A stretch of DNA of 64,000 bases from Entoloma clypeatum (GCA_963565915.1 OY751488.1:3286001-3350000); one strand, 5' to 3'. Numbered from the stretch's first letter, positions 42,602-54,228 are shown. Notes: generated from the sequence alone by a model not told the origin. Numbers and translations are program-made.

Positions 42602-44181
42602 CATGGATTGTATCTCAAACCAGAGAAATGTGAATTCAAACAGATATGGATCAAAGACCTTGGCCTTATTATTGAGAAAGGACATGTTGAAATGGACCCC
42701 GTCAAGATCACTGGAGTGTCGGAGTGGCCAACTTTGACTAATGTGTGGGAGGTAGAGTCCTTCCTTGGATTCACTAACTTCTACCGTCGTTTCATCCAAG
42801 GGTTCTCCGACATCACACGTTCTCTGTTCTGACTCACAACCAAGAACTGTGCATGGTCCTGGGATGACAAGGAAGCAGTGGCCTTTGGAGGTCTGAAGCG
42901 GAGGATCACCTCCACTCCGATACTTGTCCTCCCCGACCACAGCAAGGAGTGGCGACTCAAAGCGGATAGCTCCGACTTTGCGACTGGAGCAGTACTGTCC
43001 CAACCATCAGAGGACAGTAAGTGGCACCCTGTCGTGTTTTATTCCAAAAGCCTTAGTCCAGTGGAATACAACTACAAAATTCACAACAAGGAGATGCTGG
43101 CCGTAATCCGTGCTCTGGAGGAATGGAGACACTTCCTTGAAGGAGCGGAGAAGATGGTGGAAATTTGAACTGATCACAAAAACCTTGAATACTTCATGAC
43201 CGCCAAGAAGCTCAATCGGCAACAAGCGCGGTGGTCTCTATACCTAGCATGTTTTGATTTCAAGATGCACCATTGCCCAGGCAAGTCAATGGGGAAGTCC
43301 AATGCACTGTTGCATTGGGCGGACCATGGAGATGGCTCACAGGACAACAAGGACATAGTCATACTCCAACCAGAGCTGTTCGCAATCTGGGCCACTTGAG
43401 GGGTAGCCAAGGTGAGGAGCGCAACATCCTCCAACAGGGCATCCAAGATGGCCTTCTGGAGGACAGTGTAGTGGAGGTAATCAAGTCCCTTCTGACAGTC
43501 GGAGCTACCTCTGTCCATGGAGCAGAATGGCAACAGTCGGAGGGTTTACTGTACTTTTGAGATCACATTTATGTGCCCAATATTCTGCAGCTCCAACAGC
43601 AAATCATCACACAACACCACAACAATCCAGTGGTCAGACACCCAGGACATTGGTATTGTGCACTTATTGGTGGCCCCATATGGCACACTTAATTGGTCAG
43701 TATTGCAAAACTTGCGACCCATGCCTCCACACCAAGGTCCAATGCTCCACACCCTCTGGTGAACTCCATCCACTCCCAGTTCCATCAGAGTGATGGCAGG
43801 TAACTAGTGTTAATTTTGCCACTGAACTACCAGAAGCCCATGGGTACAACACTATCATGGTAGTGGTAGACTCAGTTGGAAAACATGGACACTTCATTCC
43901 AACGTACCCCGCCCTCTCCACCCTCAGATCCACAAAATCTCATGTTCAACATGTCTGGAAACTTCTCAGTCTTCCAGAGGCCATTGTCTCTGATTGCAGA
44001 TTACAGTTCATCACCAAGTTCACGCGGGAATTGTACAGGCTGTTAGGTATCAAGGTTGCTGCCTTGATGGCCTACCATCCACAGTCGGACAGACAGACGG
44101 AATGTGTGAACCAGGGATTGGAACAATACCTCCAACTATTTGTTAATGAACGACAGGACGATTGGGATGAATGGCTTCTGA
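42602..44181 (+). pseudogene. Gypsy-C reverse transcriptase end, RNase H and integrase core
   Basis: Begins mid-gene at HGLYLKPEKCEF, continues DLGLIIEKGHVEMDPVK, SFLGFTNFYRRFIQGFS and a stop. RNase H follows (KADSSDFATGAVLSQ, PVEYNYKIHNKEMLAVIRAL, then a stop before TDHKNLEYF), with RRQQARW-type and [13 protein letters not shown] blocks. The integrase has HGYNTIMVVVDSVGKHGHFI and SDCRLQFITKF, then AYHPQSDRQTECVNQGLEQY and DDWDEWLLTV, where a hAT element enters. Several stops and frame changes make it dead. Its missing beginning is at 14689-14375 on the other strand. Confidence 0.88.
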
Positions 44182-44799
44182 CAGTGTTTGAGGGTTCAGT
44201 CCAGTCCGGTTTTTTGACCAAAAAATTGATAAACTGGAGACTGGCAGTTCATTTTCTTTTCTCAAAGTCTGAAAAAACTGGACTGGACTGGTAAAGACTG
44301 GTTTAAACTGGTAAAATCCTCAACCATTTATAAACCTATCAAAAGCCTGTTTTTTCAATCAAAAACTTGAAAATATACTCCAATAACACGTTTCTCAAGC
44401 ATTTTGGATATAAACTCTTGTAAAAATGATTGAAAACTATATAAAAGAACATCTTTGCCCATAAAAGTACAGTTTTTGAATGAATATACATAGTGTTTAA
44501 AAGTCTGGTTCGGTCCGATTTTTGACCCTCAAAATTTAGAGACCGAGACCGAGACCAATTTTTCGGTTCACATGATTCCAAAAAAACCGAACCGGACCGA
44601 TGCAAGACCAGTGCATCGGTTCTGTTTACCTCAAAGAAGTGAGACCGGACTGGTCTCAACCAATATATTACAAGTAAAATAAGACTAAGGACACACGTGC
44701 ACAGCACAATGCTGCGCGCGCGCATTGTACTCCCTCAATTGGTCCTCTGTGGGCTCAGCCTGGCCCCATGTGCTCTGGGGCGTGACTCAACGTCATTGG

Positions 44800-45385
44800 G
44801 TGTGAAAGGGGGCTGTTGGGCACATGTCGTGGCAGGTGCGCGGTGCCGTACGGCGCGAAGGGAGGCCGTTGCGCGCGAAGGAAGGGTGCTGGGTGTGAGT
44901 CGACGGCGTTGAGGATGCGAGGTGGCCGTTGGGCATTAGAGGGGCCATGGGGCACTAGTCGGGGCAGTTGGGCAAGAGGGGCGGCTGTTGGGGACACGAG
45001 GCGGCCATTGGGTATGAAAGGCGGCCGTTGTGCGTGGGTTGATGGCATTGAGGGCAAAGGGACAGTGTTGGGGGCAAAGAGATGGTGTGGTGTGGGTCAA
45101 TGGCGGTGGGCACAAGTCAGGACCGTTGGGCATGAAAGGCGGCCATTGGGCGTGGGTCGACGGCATTGGGGGCGAAGGGATGGCGTTGGGGGTGAAAGGA
45201 CAGCGTTGGGCATGGGTTGACGCATTGAGGGCGAAGGGATGCCGTTGGGCGCAAAGGGACGCCGTTGGGTGCAAAGAGATGCCGTTGGGCATGAAAGGTG
45301 GCCGTTGGGCGGAAGAGAGGGCCATTGGGCATGAGTGGTGGCTGTTATGCGTGAGTAGTGGCCCTTGGGCGGATGTGGTGGCCGG
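44800..45385. repeat. G-rich minisatellite, core GGCCGTTGGGCATGAA
   Basis: Diverged tandem copies of a core of about 16 bp, in longer units of about 24-25 bp (for example GGCCGTTGGGCATGAAAGG, GGCATTGGGGGCGAAGGGA). Long frames crossing it on both strands (44936-45502 and others) are repeat artefacts. Confidence 0.8.
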
Positions 45386-46557
45386 GTGGAGTGGTGGTGG
45401 GGGATAAAAAAAGGGTGGGAAGGTTTTGCTGGCAGTTATGGTTCGACTTTCGGCGATTGCCGAGCCATGCACATTGTTGAAAATTGTGCCCCCAATGCCC
45501 AAACCGTGGCACCAAAACCCACAAAAATAATTCTTACCTTATGTAGACATATCTAGAAACTCATAGGAAGTATATATAGAGTTATATACATGAGCTATGG
45601 ATGGTAGAAAGTTGGTGCTCCAAATTGATGCATCAAAACACAATGTAAATCGTGATGAACAGTGTGGCATGGTGTTTTCAAACACAAAAAACAACATTTT
45701 CTACCTTCCTCCTTTGCACAACATTTGTACTCTAAATATACTATACATATGCTATTGAAACAGTGTATGTAAACCTATTCAGACCCTTCAAATAAAATTA
45801 AAGGACTTGATGAGGTGAATATGAGCAAAATAGGTCGAAAATTTGACCAAACTTTTTTGTTTCAGCTTTGGATTCTCCTTATTCAGAAGATCTCACAGCA
45901 CATTTGTTTTTCAAATTTGGCTCATTCATTAGGGAGATATAACACTTTTACTGAAATCTACACATTTTATTATTTCTATCTTATCTGGACTTCTAAAAAT
46001 TATACAAAGTGCTTCAGAAGGTGAATACATATCTATTTATGAGTTCTATCACTTCCAACTATTATTAGACCATGAGGAAGGCACTGCGCGCGCCTGCATG
46101 ATGCATTTTGCACATTGTTTACTATTATTTGGTGTAGAGCATGGCACCTCTATGACTTAAAATCTGTGGCATCATTCCATAAAATCAACACATATTTATT
46201 GACATATGATACTCTGCTACATAATTGATATAGTCTGTAAGCTGACTTCCTCCTGTGTAGCCATATTAAGGAGAAATGCGATGTTTTTTGAGTTTCTTTA
46301 CATATATTTGACACATTTGATGCGCACGTGATGCGCGTCATCCAATGTCGAAACGACGCATCCACCCATTGCTGACTCTGCAATGAGGGGCACAGATGCT
46401 GAAAAGGCCAGAATATATTTATAGATTTTATTTATAATCTGTCTACTTGTGATCGAGGCAGGAGGGAGCACACACACACCTTTTGTGTTTTTTTTTAGGT
46501 GTGCCTATTTGGGAAGTGGGAAAGTTGTGATGTAGAGTGATTGTGAGCAATGAAATA

Positions 46558-46645
46558 TAGTGGTCTTGTGGCTCAGTTGGTTAAGTGGTGTTAAAAGAAT
46601 CCTTTATACTATAGAAGTTCAGAGTTCAAGTCTTTCTTGTGGCAG
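46558..46645 (+). other. tRNA-like segment (SINE remnant) inside hAT
   Basis: A perfect A-box-like TGGCTCAGTTGG and, 50 bp on, AGTTCAAGTC resembling a B box. Acceptor and anticodon stems cannot be drawn cleanly, so it is not a working tRNA gene. It could be the head of an old tRNA-derived SINE. Confidence 0.45.
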
Positions 46646-47120
46646 AAATTTTGTACTTGCCATTTCGGGACATTGATTTCAGATCCTCAGATCATTCCAT
46701 GGAAAATACTGGTTTAAACCAATCCGAACCGGTCTTTGGCCAGTCTTTCAAACTCTAAAGTTTTGAGTGAACCGAAGACTGGCCGTGATCCAAAACCTTA
46801 AAAACCGAGACCGGTGGTCTGGTCTCTCACCGGTTCGGTCCCGTCTGGTCTTGGTCTGAAATCAACGAAGGTAAACTGGACCTTGAAACACTAAATATAC
46901 AGTATGGTCAAAAGCTGGAACCAGTTCATATTTTCCAGACCCAAAACTAGAACTGGGGGTGAATCAGTCCAATATTTTTCCAAATTTGGAGAGACTGGAG
47001 ACTGGTTGAGCTCAAAATCAGTGAGACCTGAACTGCCAGTTCAGGTCTCTTCCAGTCCAGTCCAGTCCAGTCCAGTTCAGGTTCATTTTCCAGTTCATAA
47101 GACTGAACCCTCAAACACTG

Positions 47121-47867
47121 GCTTCCGATGGCAGAGTTTTTGTACAATAACCATGTCCATGTGTCCATGTGCCCAACCCCCTTCTACGTCGACACTGGAT
47201 GCACCTGGGGATGGGCTTTGAGCCCCAACAAAGACCGTTGGAGATTGAGGCCATGGAGGATTTTAGCAAGCAGATGAAGTCCACATTGGAGGAAGCACGA
47301 GCAGCTTTGGAAAATGCCAAAGACGACATGGCACGGTACTACAACCAGCATTGGATGTCTACTCCAACCTTCCAACCAGGCAACAAAGTCTTTCTGGATT
47401 CCTCTGACCTCAAAACCACCTGACCAACCAAAAAGCTGGCTCATAGATATGTAGGCCCATTTCTGGTTGTCCAACCTATCGGAATGCATGCATACAAACT
47501 CAAACTCCCTCCTTCCATGTCTCACATTCACCCTGTATTCCACATTGTAAAACTGTTGCTGGCTCTGGAAGACCCCTTCTGACAAGATGTCCAAATCCCT
47601 CTGCCTCCGACCGCAGTCGGAGAAGAAATGGAAGATAAAGTTGAAACAATTTTGGACAGTTGGCTTCAACAAGGCAAGCTGCAGTTCCTAGTCAAGTGGA
47701 AGGGGTACGGCTATGAGGAAAACCCATGGGAGATGGAGGAGGATGTCCACGCTCTGCGCCTGGTCCGGGAATTTTACTGCCAACACCCGGGGGCTCTGCA
47801 TGGAATTGCTGCGACTGCCTTCGAATCCTGTACATTCTGCCTCATGTGTCGAGATGCCATGCCTTAG
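47121..47867 (+). pseudogene. Gypsy-C integrase C-terminal region and chromodomain
   Basis: Continues Gypsy-C after the hAT (EFLYNNHVHVST-type frame, then GLEPQQRPLEIEAMEDFSKQ, MARYYNQHWMSTPTFQPGNK and, after a TGA, KLAHRYVGPFLVVQPIG). HIHPVFHIVKLLLALEDPF leads to a TGA, and the chromodomain reads VETILDSWLQQGKLQFLVKW, KGYGYEENPWEMEEDVHAL. The stop is followed at once by a purine tract AGAGGGGGTAATG and the LTR. Confidence 0.85.
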
Positions 47868-47876
47868 AGGGGGTAA

Positions 47877-48365
47877 TGTAAGGGCAACCATCTGATTTCC
47901 TCATCTGATTTCCTTAGTCCAACACCTCCAACACTTCCTCCGACCTCCGACCATTGTGGTACATCTATTATTTATATTACTATACTTTACATTTCCTCTC
48001 TTTTCCATCTGTCTTTCAACACCTCTGATGACTTCCAACCGTACTCCACATTGGAATGCACATCAGAGCGATGATTTATACCACCACATGCACACTTCCA
48101 ATTTACATATTCCATTCCCATCCCTACTCCCAATCTTTGTTGTATTTCAACATTCCTCTCCTTGTTTCCAATTCTCGTTGTCTATATAGCTGTCTAGCTT
48201 GCAAGGGAATCCTCAGAACTTTCTCTTTGGATTTCCCTTGCAAGGTATGCCTCGTATGGTACTTTGTAGAGTCTAATTTAACTTTGGATTTCCCTTGCAA
48301 GTTGTCCGATGTCGGAGTCGCTTCGGAGCACTTCGGAGTTGTTGGATCATAAGGTCACCCTTACG
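47877..48365 (+). repeat. Gypsy-C 3' LTR
   Basis: About 489 bp, TGTAAGGGCAACC to GTCACCCTTACG, preceded by a polypurine tract. Contains a TATATAG motif near 48184, a plausible promoter. No second copy (5' LTR) is in the window. Confidence 0.75.
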
Positions 48366-48925
48366 GTTGTGCAGTAGCCTTCTTGGTCAAAAGTGTTGAG
48401 CGAATGATGCACAGAGGTCCCTTCTACCAGCAATCTCATCAGTGGTGTGCAGCTTTCTAACGTCACTCTCATCCACCAGTCAATCTTAGAACATTGTCAT
48501 GTTATATTCATTTTTACACTGCCCTACTACTTGATGGACTCTGATACAAGACCCTTCCACTTGAGGGTCTTGGTATGATGCTAAACAAACAAACATCAGT
48601 AAATCCTGATTTTCCCCACAATATGTTATAGCAAATTGCTTAAGCCAAGAGCATCCTATAGCAACCAACTATAGCCGATAGAATCCCCTAGCATCAACAG
48701 CTTGCATAGAGTGTTATAGCATGGTAGAGCCATAGAATCTACAGGACCATAGACATGCATAGTATATAAAATATTCCCTGCACAGATTTTTTTTACAAAA
48801 GGGTCAAATGGAAAATTATTCCAAGTCATTTCAATCTCTGCTTGATTTCCTTTGGTTAGTGGACTCAGACTGATTCGATGCCCTTTCCCCCATTGTTACT
48901 GCTGAACGGCACTTAATCCACCCTA
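48366..48925. other. Spacer with TAGCA-type repeats, no gene
   Basis: Contains a tract of TATAGCA/CATAGA-type words at 48640-48780, like those at 13040 and 36420. No open frame with family features. Confidence 0.45.
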
Positions 48926-49470
48926 TGGTATGCGCCCAATGGCCGCCTTTTGTGCACAATGGCCACCCTTAGTGCCCAACGACCTCAGCTTGCACCCAAG
49001 GGCCTCCACTCATGCCCAATGGCCACCTCTAGGGCTCAACAGCCCCAGCTTGTGCCCAACGGCTGCCACTCATGCCCAATGGCTGCCCTTAGTGCCCAAT
49101 GATTTCAGCTCACACCCAATGGCTGCCTCTGGTGCCCAATGACCCCAGCTCACACCCAAGACCTCCACTCTTGCCCAACAACCACCCCTCACACTCAATA
49201 ACCTCAAGTCGCAGCCAAGGGCTCCACTCATGTCCAACAGCTGCTCCTAGTGCTCAATGGCCCCAGCTTGAGCCCAATGGCCGCCACTGGTGCCCAACAA
49301 CCTCAGCTCACACCCAACAATCTCCACTTGTGCCCAACAACCTCAGCTCATGCCCAAGGGCCACCTCTGGTCCCAACAACATCAAGTCATGCCCAACGGC
49401 CTCCACTCATGCCAAATAGCTGCTCCTAGGACCCAACAACCCCAGCTTGTGCTCAACGGCCTCCACTTGC
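48926..49470. repeat. Minisatellite, core TGCCCAATGGCC
   Basis: Tandem units of 18-24 bp such as ATGGCCGCC..TGCCCAATGG. The core is the reverse complement of the GGCCATTGGGCA core of the 44800 array, so the two arrays are related and opposite in direction. Confidence 0.8.
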
Positions 49471-50977
49471 GCTTTAGGTTCCTCATGTATGAAGAGTACT
49501 AGATATTAGACTTTTATATATACAATATACTGTAATTACAGATTTTTATATATTCCACTTTTTTTGCGTCCACACCCATTGAGATTCTGCTGACTAAGTA
49601 CTAGACATACATCTACTTTACACTCCCCCATAGTCTCCAATGGAGTCCATCATAATCTGTCGGACTCCTTACAAAAGTTTCATTTTTTGAGTGGAATCCG
49701 ACCTAATCTGATGGAGTGTGATGGAGTGTGATAGAGTCCGATGGAATCCGTTCAAACTCCATTTTAACCTTTGATCAAGTCTTATGAGACTCAATTGGAC
49801 TCAATTGGACTCGGATGCTCATGGAATAAGGTTTGATGGCAGTGCTCAATATGCAATTTAATTTTATAATACAAACTAAACAAAAAGATAATCCCCCCAC
49901 TTGTCAAGGCAAAAGTGGGCAAGTTGGGCAGGGGGGGAACAATGAGAAAACATAAAATAAATTTTATTACCCCTGCATAAGGTGAAGGGAATGCGGTAGA
50001 CAAAATACAAAAATATAATTAATAACCCCCACATAAGGCAGGGGGAGGTACAGGGCAAAGGGGTACGACAGGGGAAGGGGAGACATGGTGAGTGTTGGTG
50101 GTACTGTGGCGTGGGGCGTGCAGGGCACCGGCAGGTGTCAGGGCAGGCATCTGGTCGCATTCTGAGGTGGCACATGGTGAGAGGCGGCTGGACAGCGGCT
50201 GGGGCATGCAGGGCATGGTACAGGTGCTGCCCGTGGTGACACGGCAGCTGTCAGGGATCAGGCACATGGCCAACACATCTGGGGGGTGTTGCTGGTTGCC
50301 TTCTCTGATGTGGGATGGCAGGGAGGGTTGGGTGGCATTTGGAGGAGCCGAGGGGCATGCCTAGGGCGAGGAGGAGGGGTGGGTGGCGCTAGGTGTCAGG
50401 CGGGTGCATGTGGGGGTGGAGGGTGCTTACCTGGATCGTGTGTGGCACGGAGCAGGTGTGCGGCCGATGCATCTGGGGTGCATTGCTGGTCGCGTTTTGT
50501 GACCTGCCATGGCAGGGAGGGTGGTTGGGGCATTGTGTGGTGGTTCAGTGGCATGGAATGGTGAGGGGAGCTGGGATGAGGTCAGGAGGGGGCTGCATGC
50601 GTCGGGCGGGCCTCGGCTTTGTTTTTTGGTGACATGGCATGGTGAGGGCAGCTGGGCATGGTCGGGAGGTGGTGCGGCAGCCTTTGGCACTAGAGGTGTG
50701 TCAGTGGTGACGTGGCACGGCGAGGGGAGAGGTCGAGAGGCAGTGTGGTAGTCTTCAGCACTAGTCATCATGTCTGTCACCACACACCAGGCATGTCGGT
50801 GATGACGTGACATGGCAAGGGGCAGCCAGGGTCAATGAGCCGGTGAGGATGACAATGGGGGGAGGGCTTACCCATGGTCGCCATGGTTGTCACGTTCAAT
50901 GGCAAGAGAGGTGAGTGGTGGTTGAAAGAGAAAAGCAAATTGAATCTCACCTGATTTGTCAGTAATGTGGACCCCTC

Positions 50978-51554
50978 TAGTGTTTGAAAGTTTGGTCCGG
51001 TCTTGTTTTTGACCCTCAAAAAAGAAGAACTGAGACCGGTATAGGTTCCTAAAATTTACCAAAATAGTAAAAACGAGACTGAACCGGTGTGAAACCGGTC
51101 CTACCAGTTCTGTTTCTCAGATAGAATGAAACCAAGACCGGTTCAGACCAGTCTTCACCTGCGGTTGGTATACTCACCAACCGCGGTGTGTTTTTTGAGT
51201 TTTTGATGATTGTTTGACTTTATTTGGGTTTGTGATATCAAAGAATCATCAAAAAATTCAAGGTCGAACCACAGTTGGTCAGTATGCGAACTGCGGTGTT
51301 TTTTTATTATTTCTTTCATGTCAAAGAATCACTGAAAAACTCAGAGTTTAACTGCAGTTGGTGAGTATACCAACTGTGGGTGACTTTCAGTCAAAGACCG
51401 GTTTAAACCAGTTCAAACCAGTTTTTTAGCGGTCTCTGAAAATCCTGAAAAAAGATGAACCAAAAACCGGTTGTGATCCAAAACCTTATAGACCGAGACC
51501 GCAGTCTGGTTTCAGTCTGGTTATAGGTTCTTGAGACTGAACCTTGAAACACTA
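50978..51554. mobile_element. hAT-type non-autonomous element
   Basis: 577 bp, TAGTGTTTGAAAGTTTGG to CTGAACCTTGAAACACTA; 8-bp flanks GACCCCTC and GTCCCCTC (7 of 8). Interior rich in ACCGGT-type motifs and a repeated AACTGCGGT/AACCGCGGT word at 51160-51380. Confidence 0.85.
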
Positions 51555-51574
51555 GTCCCCTCCACTCTCAATTG

Positions 51575-51650
51575 CCCCATGGTCCAGTAGTTTCTGTCGT
51601 TGCTGCATTGGATTCAGTAGGTCTTTAGTTCAATCCTTGTATATGTCATT
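51575..51650 (+). other. Second tRNA-like segment followed by T-run
   Basis: TGGTCCAGTAGT (A-box-like) and AGTTCAATCC (B-box-like) about 45 bp apart, followed by a T-run, which could stop RNA polymerase III. No full cloverleaf can be drawn. Probably a tRNA-derived remnant. Confidence 0.35.
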
Positions 51651-51951
51651 TTTTTTTCTTTGATTTTTTATTCATTCCTACACACTCCGATGGAGTCTGA
51701 TGGACTCTGCTCTGAAAAAGCGGAAACTGTGGGTCAGTGCTGGACCCTCAGTCCATCATACTCCACAGAGTCCACCAGGTAGGAGTCCATCAGAGTCCTA
51801 TGGAGTCTGATGGACTATGATCGGACTCCATAGGACTGTACAGCCAAAAACCCATTCCTATGGGATTTTTCAATCCCATAGGAGTCCTATCAGAGTCTGA
51901 CGGAGTCCAACAAGTCCAATGGACTCCAATAGGAAACTGTGGAGGAGTGTA

Positions 51952-52590
51952 AAGAGCTTCTTGAGACCTCAAGTTTCAACAATGCACATCCCTTGGCATT
52001 CACTGCCAAGCACCCTTGGCCTCCCTCCTTGTCCAATGGCCTATGCATGTGTATATTATTTCTTTTTGAGCTGTTCTCCGTGAGCATCCATGACTGGTTT
52101 CAACTGGTTTTGACCAGTTTTTTCAAGTTTTTATTTTTCGTCAAAAAAAAAAAACTTGTGACCATGACTGAGTCTGATTCTGTAACAGTGAACAAGTTGG
52201 TTTGGTCCTTTTGGGTTAGGTTAGGTTAAAATTCCGGTTTTTTGCAGTTTTCAAACTTGACTTTAAATCACTAGTGACCCAGGCTCACTGAAAAAGAATT
52301 TTTTGGCCTCTTTGCAAAATGTGAGTCATGCGGGCTTATAACAACCCATCTAGTATTCTGCAATCATGAGTGCAGACACAGGCCATTGGGGGAAGATGGT
52401 TTGGAACTCACCGACTGTGAGAAATAAATAGCGCTATATAAATTGATGATTCAAAAAAAAAAAAAAAAAAAAAAGCATTCAGAATCATCTTTATGATCTG
52501 CCAGTAGCATCACATTGCAACAAGGCCCTTCCGGTTTGACAATATCAGTCCCTCTCCACATGGCATTAAATCAAATGTTTTCTCTGCTGA
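51952..52590. other. Spacer with probable retroposon ending in poly(A)
   Basis: A pure A-run at about 52452-52474 follows a SINE/LINE-like end (AGCGCTATATAAATTGATGA). The body upstream (from about 52275) has no open frame. No target duplication was found. A degraded hAT-like end (CTTTAAATCACTAG) is seen near 52262. Confidence 0.45.
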
Positions 52591-52750
52591 TATAGAGATT
52601 TGTTTGTCATCCGCTTCTTGACTTGTTACCACGACGTGCACAGCCACATCCTGGTCGCAATCTCTCTCGTTGTTGAGCCCCCCTGCTCCATCGTACCATC
52701 CGATCCTCCTGCTATCGCTCTCCTAGGCGAAACACTCGACTCACTGCAAC

Positions 52751-54228
52751 ATGGCTCCAAAGCCGATCCCCAGATCGGCCGCGATCCCTTCCGACAACCC
52801 GAGACCTCCTCCTCAAATTCCGCCGCCCCAGAAGAAGCTACCTTCCTTCCCGAAGACAGCTAAACCCACACCCCGCATGTCTGCGTCAGCTGGAGCATCC
52901 GGCTGCCTCGCTCGCAAGAAGGCCAAGCTTCTATCCCGCCCTGTCCCCTCGCCCCCGGCGAAGCGACAACCCTCTGGCCTTGCAGGCTCAGCGTGGGCTC
53001 CCCCGCCTGCCATTGTAGCTGCAGCCCAACCCTGGTCCACTGTGTCGAGAAAACGCAAATCCGCTGCGGAGTCACAGCAGGAAACCTTGGTCGCCATGGC
53101 CAAGACGTTCCCTGCCACTACCACCATTGCCCTACAGCAAGTCACGGCTGCTATTAGGCCCACCTCTCCTTCCGCTTCCCAGGCCCGCCGAAAGAAGCAG
53201 AAGCGATTCACCACGTCAGGACGGTCCCGCAAATCCGTCTCCGTTTACACCTCCCCCCCCTTTCCCTGGGCGGTGGAGACGATCTTCACCCAGATCAACG
53301 GTCATCTGGGCAACGCAAAGAGGACGATCCGAGTCACTTCTGTTGAGTCAAACCGGGGGGGCCTCTCCCTGGCGACCGATGAAGTCCCCGACGAGAACGA
53401 CCTCAAAGTCTTCAGAGCCCTTTTCGAGTCCAAGCTTGCCGCTAGCGCTCACTCGGCCCCCGACACTGACCTTCGAGTTGAGGTACCCACCTCTAAATCG
53501 AGTCTCAAAATCTGTGACTTCCCGTACTACGGGCTCACCCCGCAACGCGACCTGAAATCCGGACGCCTCGTTCCCCTCTCGGAGAGCCAGGTCGCCGACA
53601 TAATGTCGTCTGCTCCCTTTGCCCGCGAGTTCTCCTACTACGAGAACTCGAAGCCCCGCCTCGCCAGAAACTCCCCGTCGTCTAGCACCGGGACCATCTG
53701 GTTTGACATCGAAGACTCCAAAGGGGGTCTTGTTCTCAAGAACCTAGCTGGAAAGGCCTTCATGTATGGACCCTACCGACTCGTCCTGAACCCCGCCGAG
53801 AAGCACGTTGGAGTGCCTCAATGCAACCGCTGCTGGTGATTTGGCCATCCGTCTAACACTCGGATCTGCCCTCTCAAGAGCAAACTCTGCCCTATCTGCG
53901 GTGAACCCCACACCGTTGAGTTCCATCGAGCCCTCGCCTCCTGCTGCCGCGGGAACGCTAAGGCAAACCCCCCAGTCCTCCCCACCCCCGATGGCAAGGA
54001 CTGTGAACATGCAGGACGCTGCATCAACTGCAAAGGTAGCCACCGCGCAGACGATCGCGTATGCAAGTACTGGAAAAGCCGGTTCAACCCTGATTGGATC
54101 TGGCACCGTTATCAAGAAGCAAACATAAGTGCGGACTTCACCCACTTCTTTGAGTCTAATCCTAGTCCTCACCCAGCTGACCGAGACAATCGCCGCATTC
54201 AACCAGACGTAGAAGTATGTTAAGTACA
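52751..54228 (+). pseudogene. LINE copy 2 ORF1, internal deletion and stop
   Basis: Starts MAPKPIPRSAAIPSDNP, probably the family's genuine N-terminus, then joins directly to PPPQKKLPSFPKTAKP, skipping a long part that copy 1 and the 33103 fragment have. Reads on like copy 1 until TGA at 53837-53839 in the first zinc knuckle (CNRCW then stop), where copy 1 has CGA. The remaining knuckles are present downstream in frame. Confidence 0.85.

Larger units (their letters stand above)
44491..46893. mobile_element. hAT-type element nested in the previous one
   Basis: Ends TAGTGTTTAAAAGTCTGG / CTGGACCTTGAAACACTA with a perfect 8-bp duplication AATATACA (44483-44490, 46894-46901). Its 2.4-kb interior contains a minisatellite and a tRNA-like segment but no transposase. 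Subterminal motifs are ACCGGTC/GACCGG rather than CCAGTC, so this is a related subfamily. Confidence 0.9.
44182..47120. mobile_element. hAT-type element in Gypsy-C integrase (outer)
   Basis: Ends CAGTGTTTGAGGGTTCAGTC / GAACCCTCAAACACTG; target duplication GCTTCTGA (44174-44181) and GCTTCCGA (47121-47128), differing by one CpG transition. It hosts another hAT (44491-46893). Without that insert it is about 540 bp and has no coding frame. Confidence 0.88.
49613..51951. mobile_element. TIR element with GGAGTC subterminal repeats, type unsure
   Basis: Inverted ends of about 35 bp: TTTACACTCCCCCATAGTCT at the left and, reverse complemented, TTTACACTCCTCCACAGTTT at the right, both followed by multiple GGAGTC/GACTCC words. 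No target duplication was found and no transposase is present. The interior holds a GT-rich region (50040-50900) and a hAT insert. Confidence 0.55.

Noticed and set aside
44816..45502. Overlapping frames of up to 188 codons on both strands
   Set aside because: They run through the minisatellite and translate into repeats (such as HAQRPPF-type words); no non-repeat part supports a gene.
46558..46645. Functional tRNA gene
   Set aside because: Only the A box is good; stems for acceptor and anticodon arms do not pair, so it is listed only as a tRNA-like remnant.
48926..49502. Frames of 70-106 codons rich in AQWPP and NNLSSHP words
   Set aside because: Minisatellite translation.
50019..50813. 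Several frames of 79-128 codons
   Set aside because: GT-rich, low-complexity stretch inside the TIR element; frames exist on both strands and show no domain.
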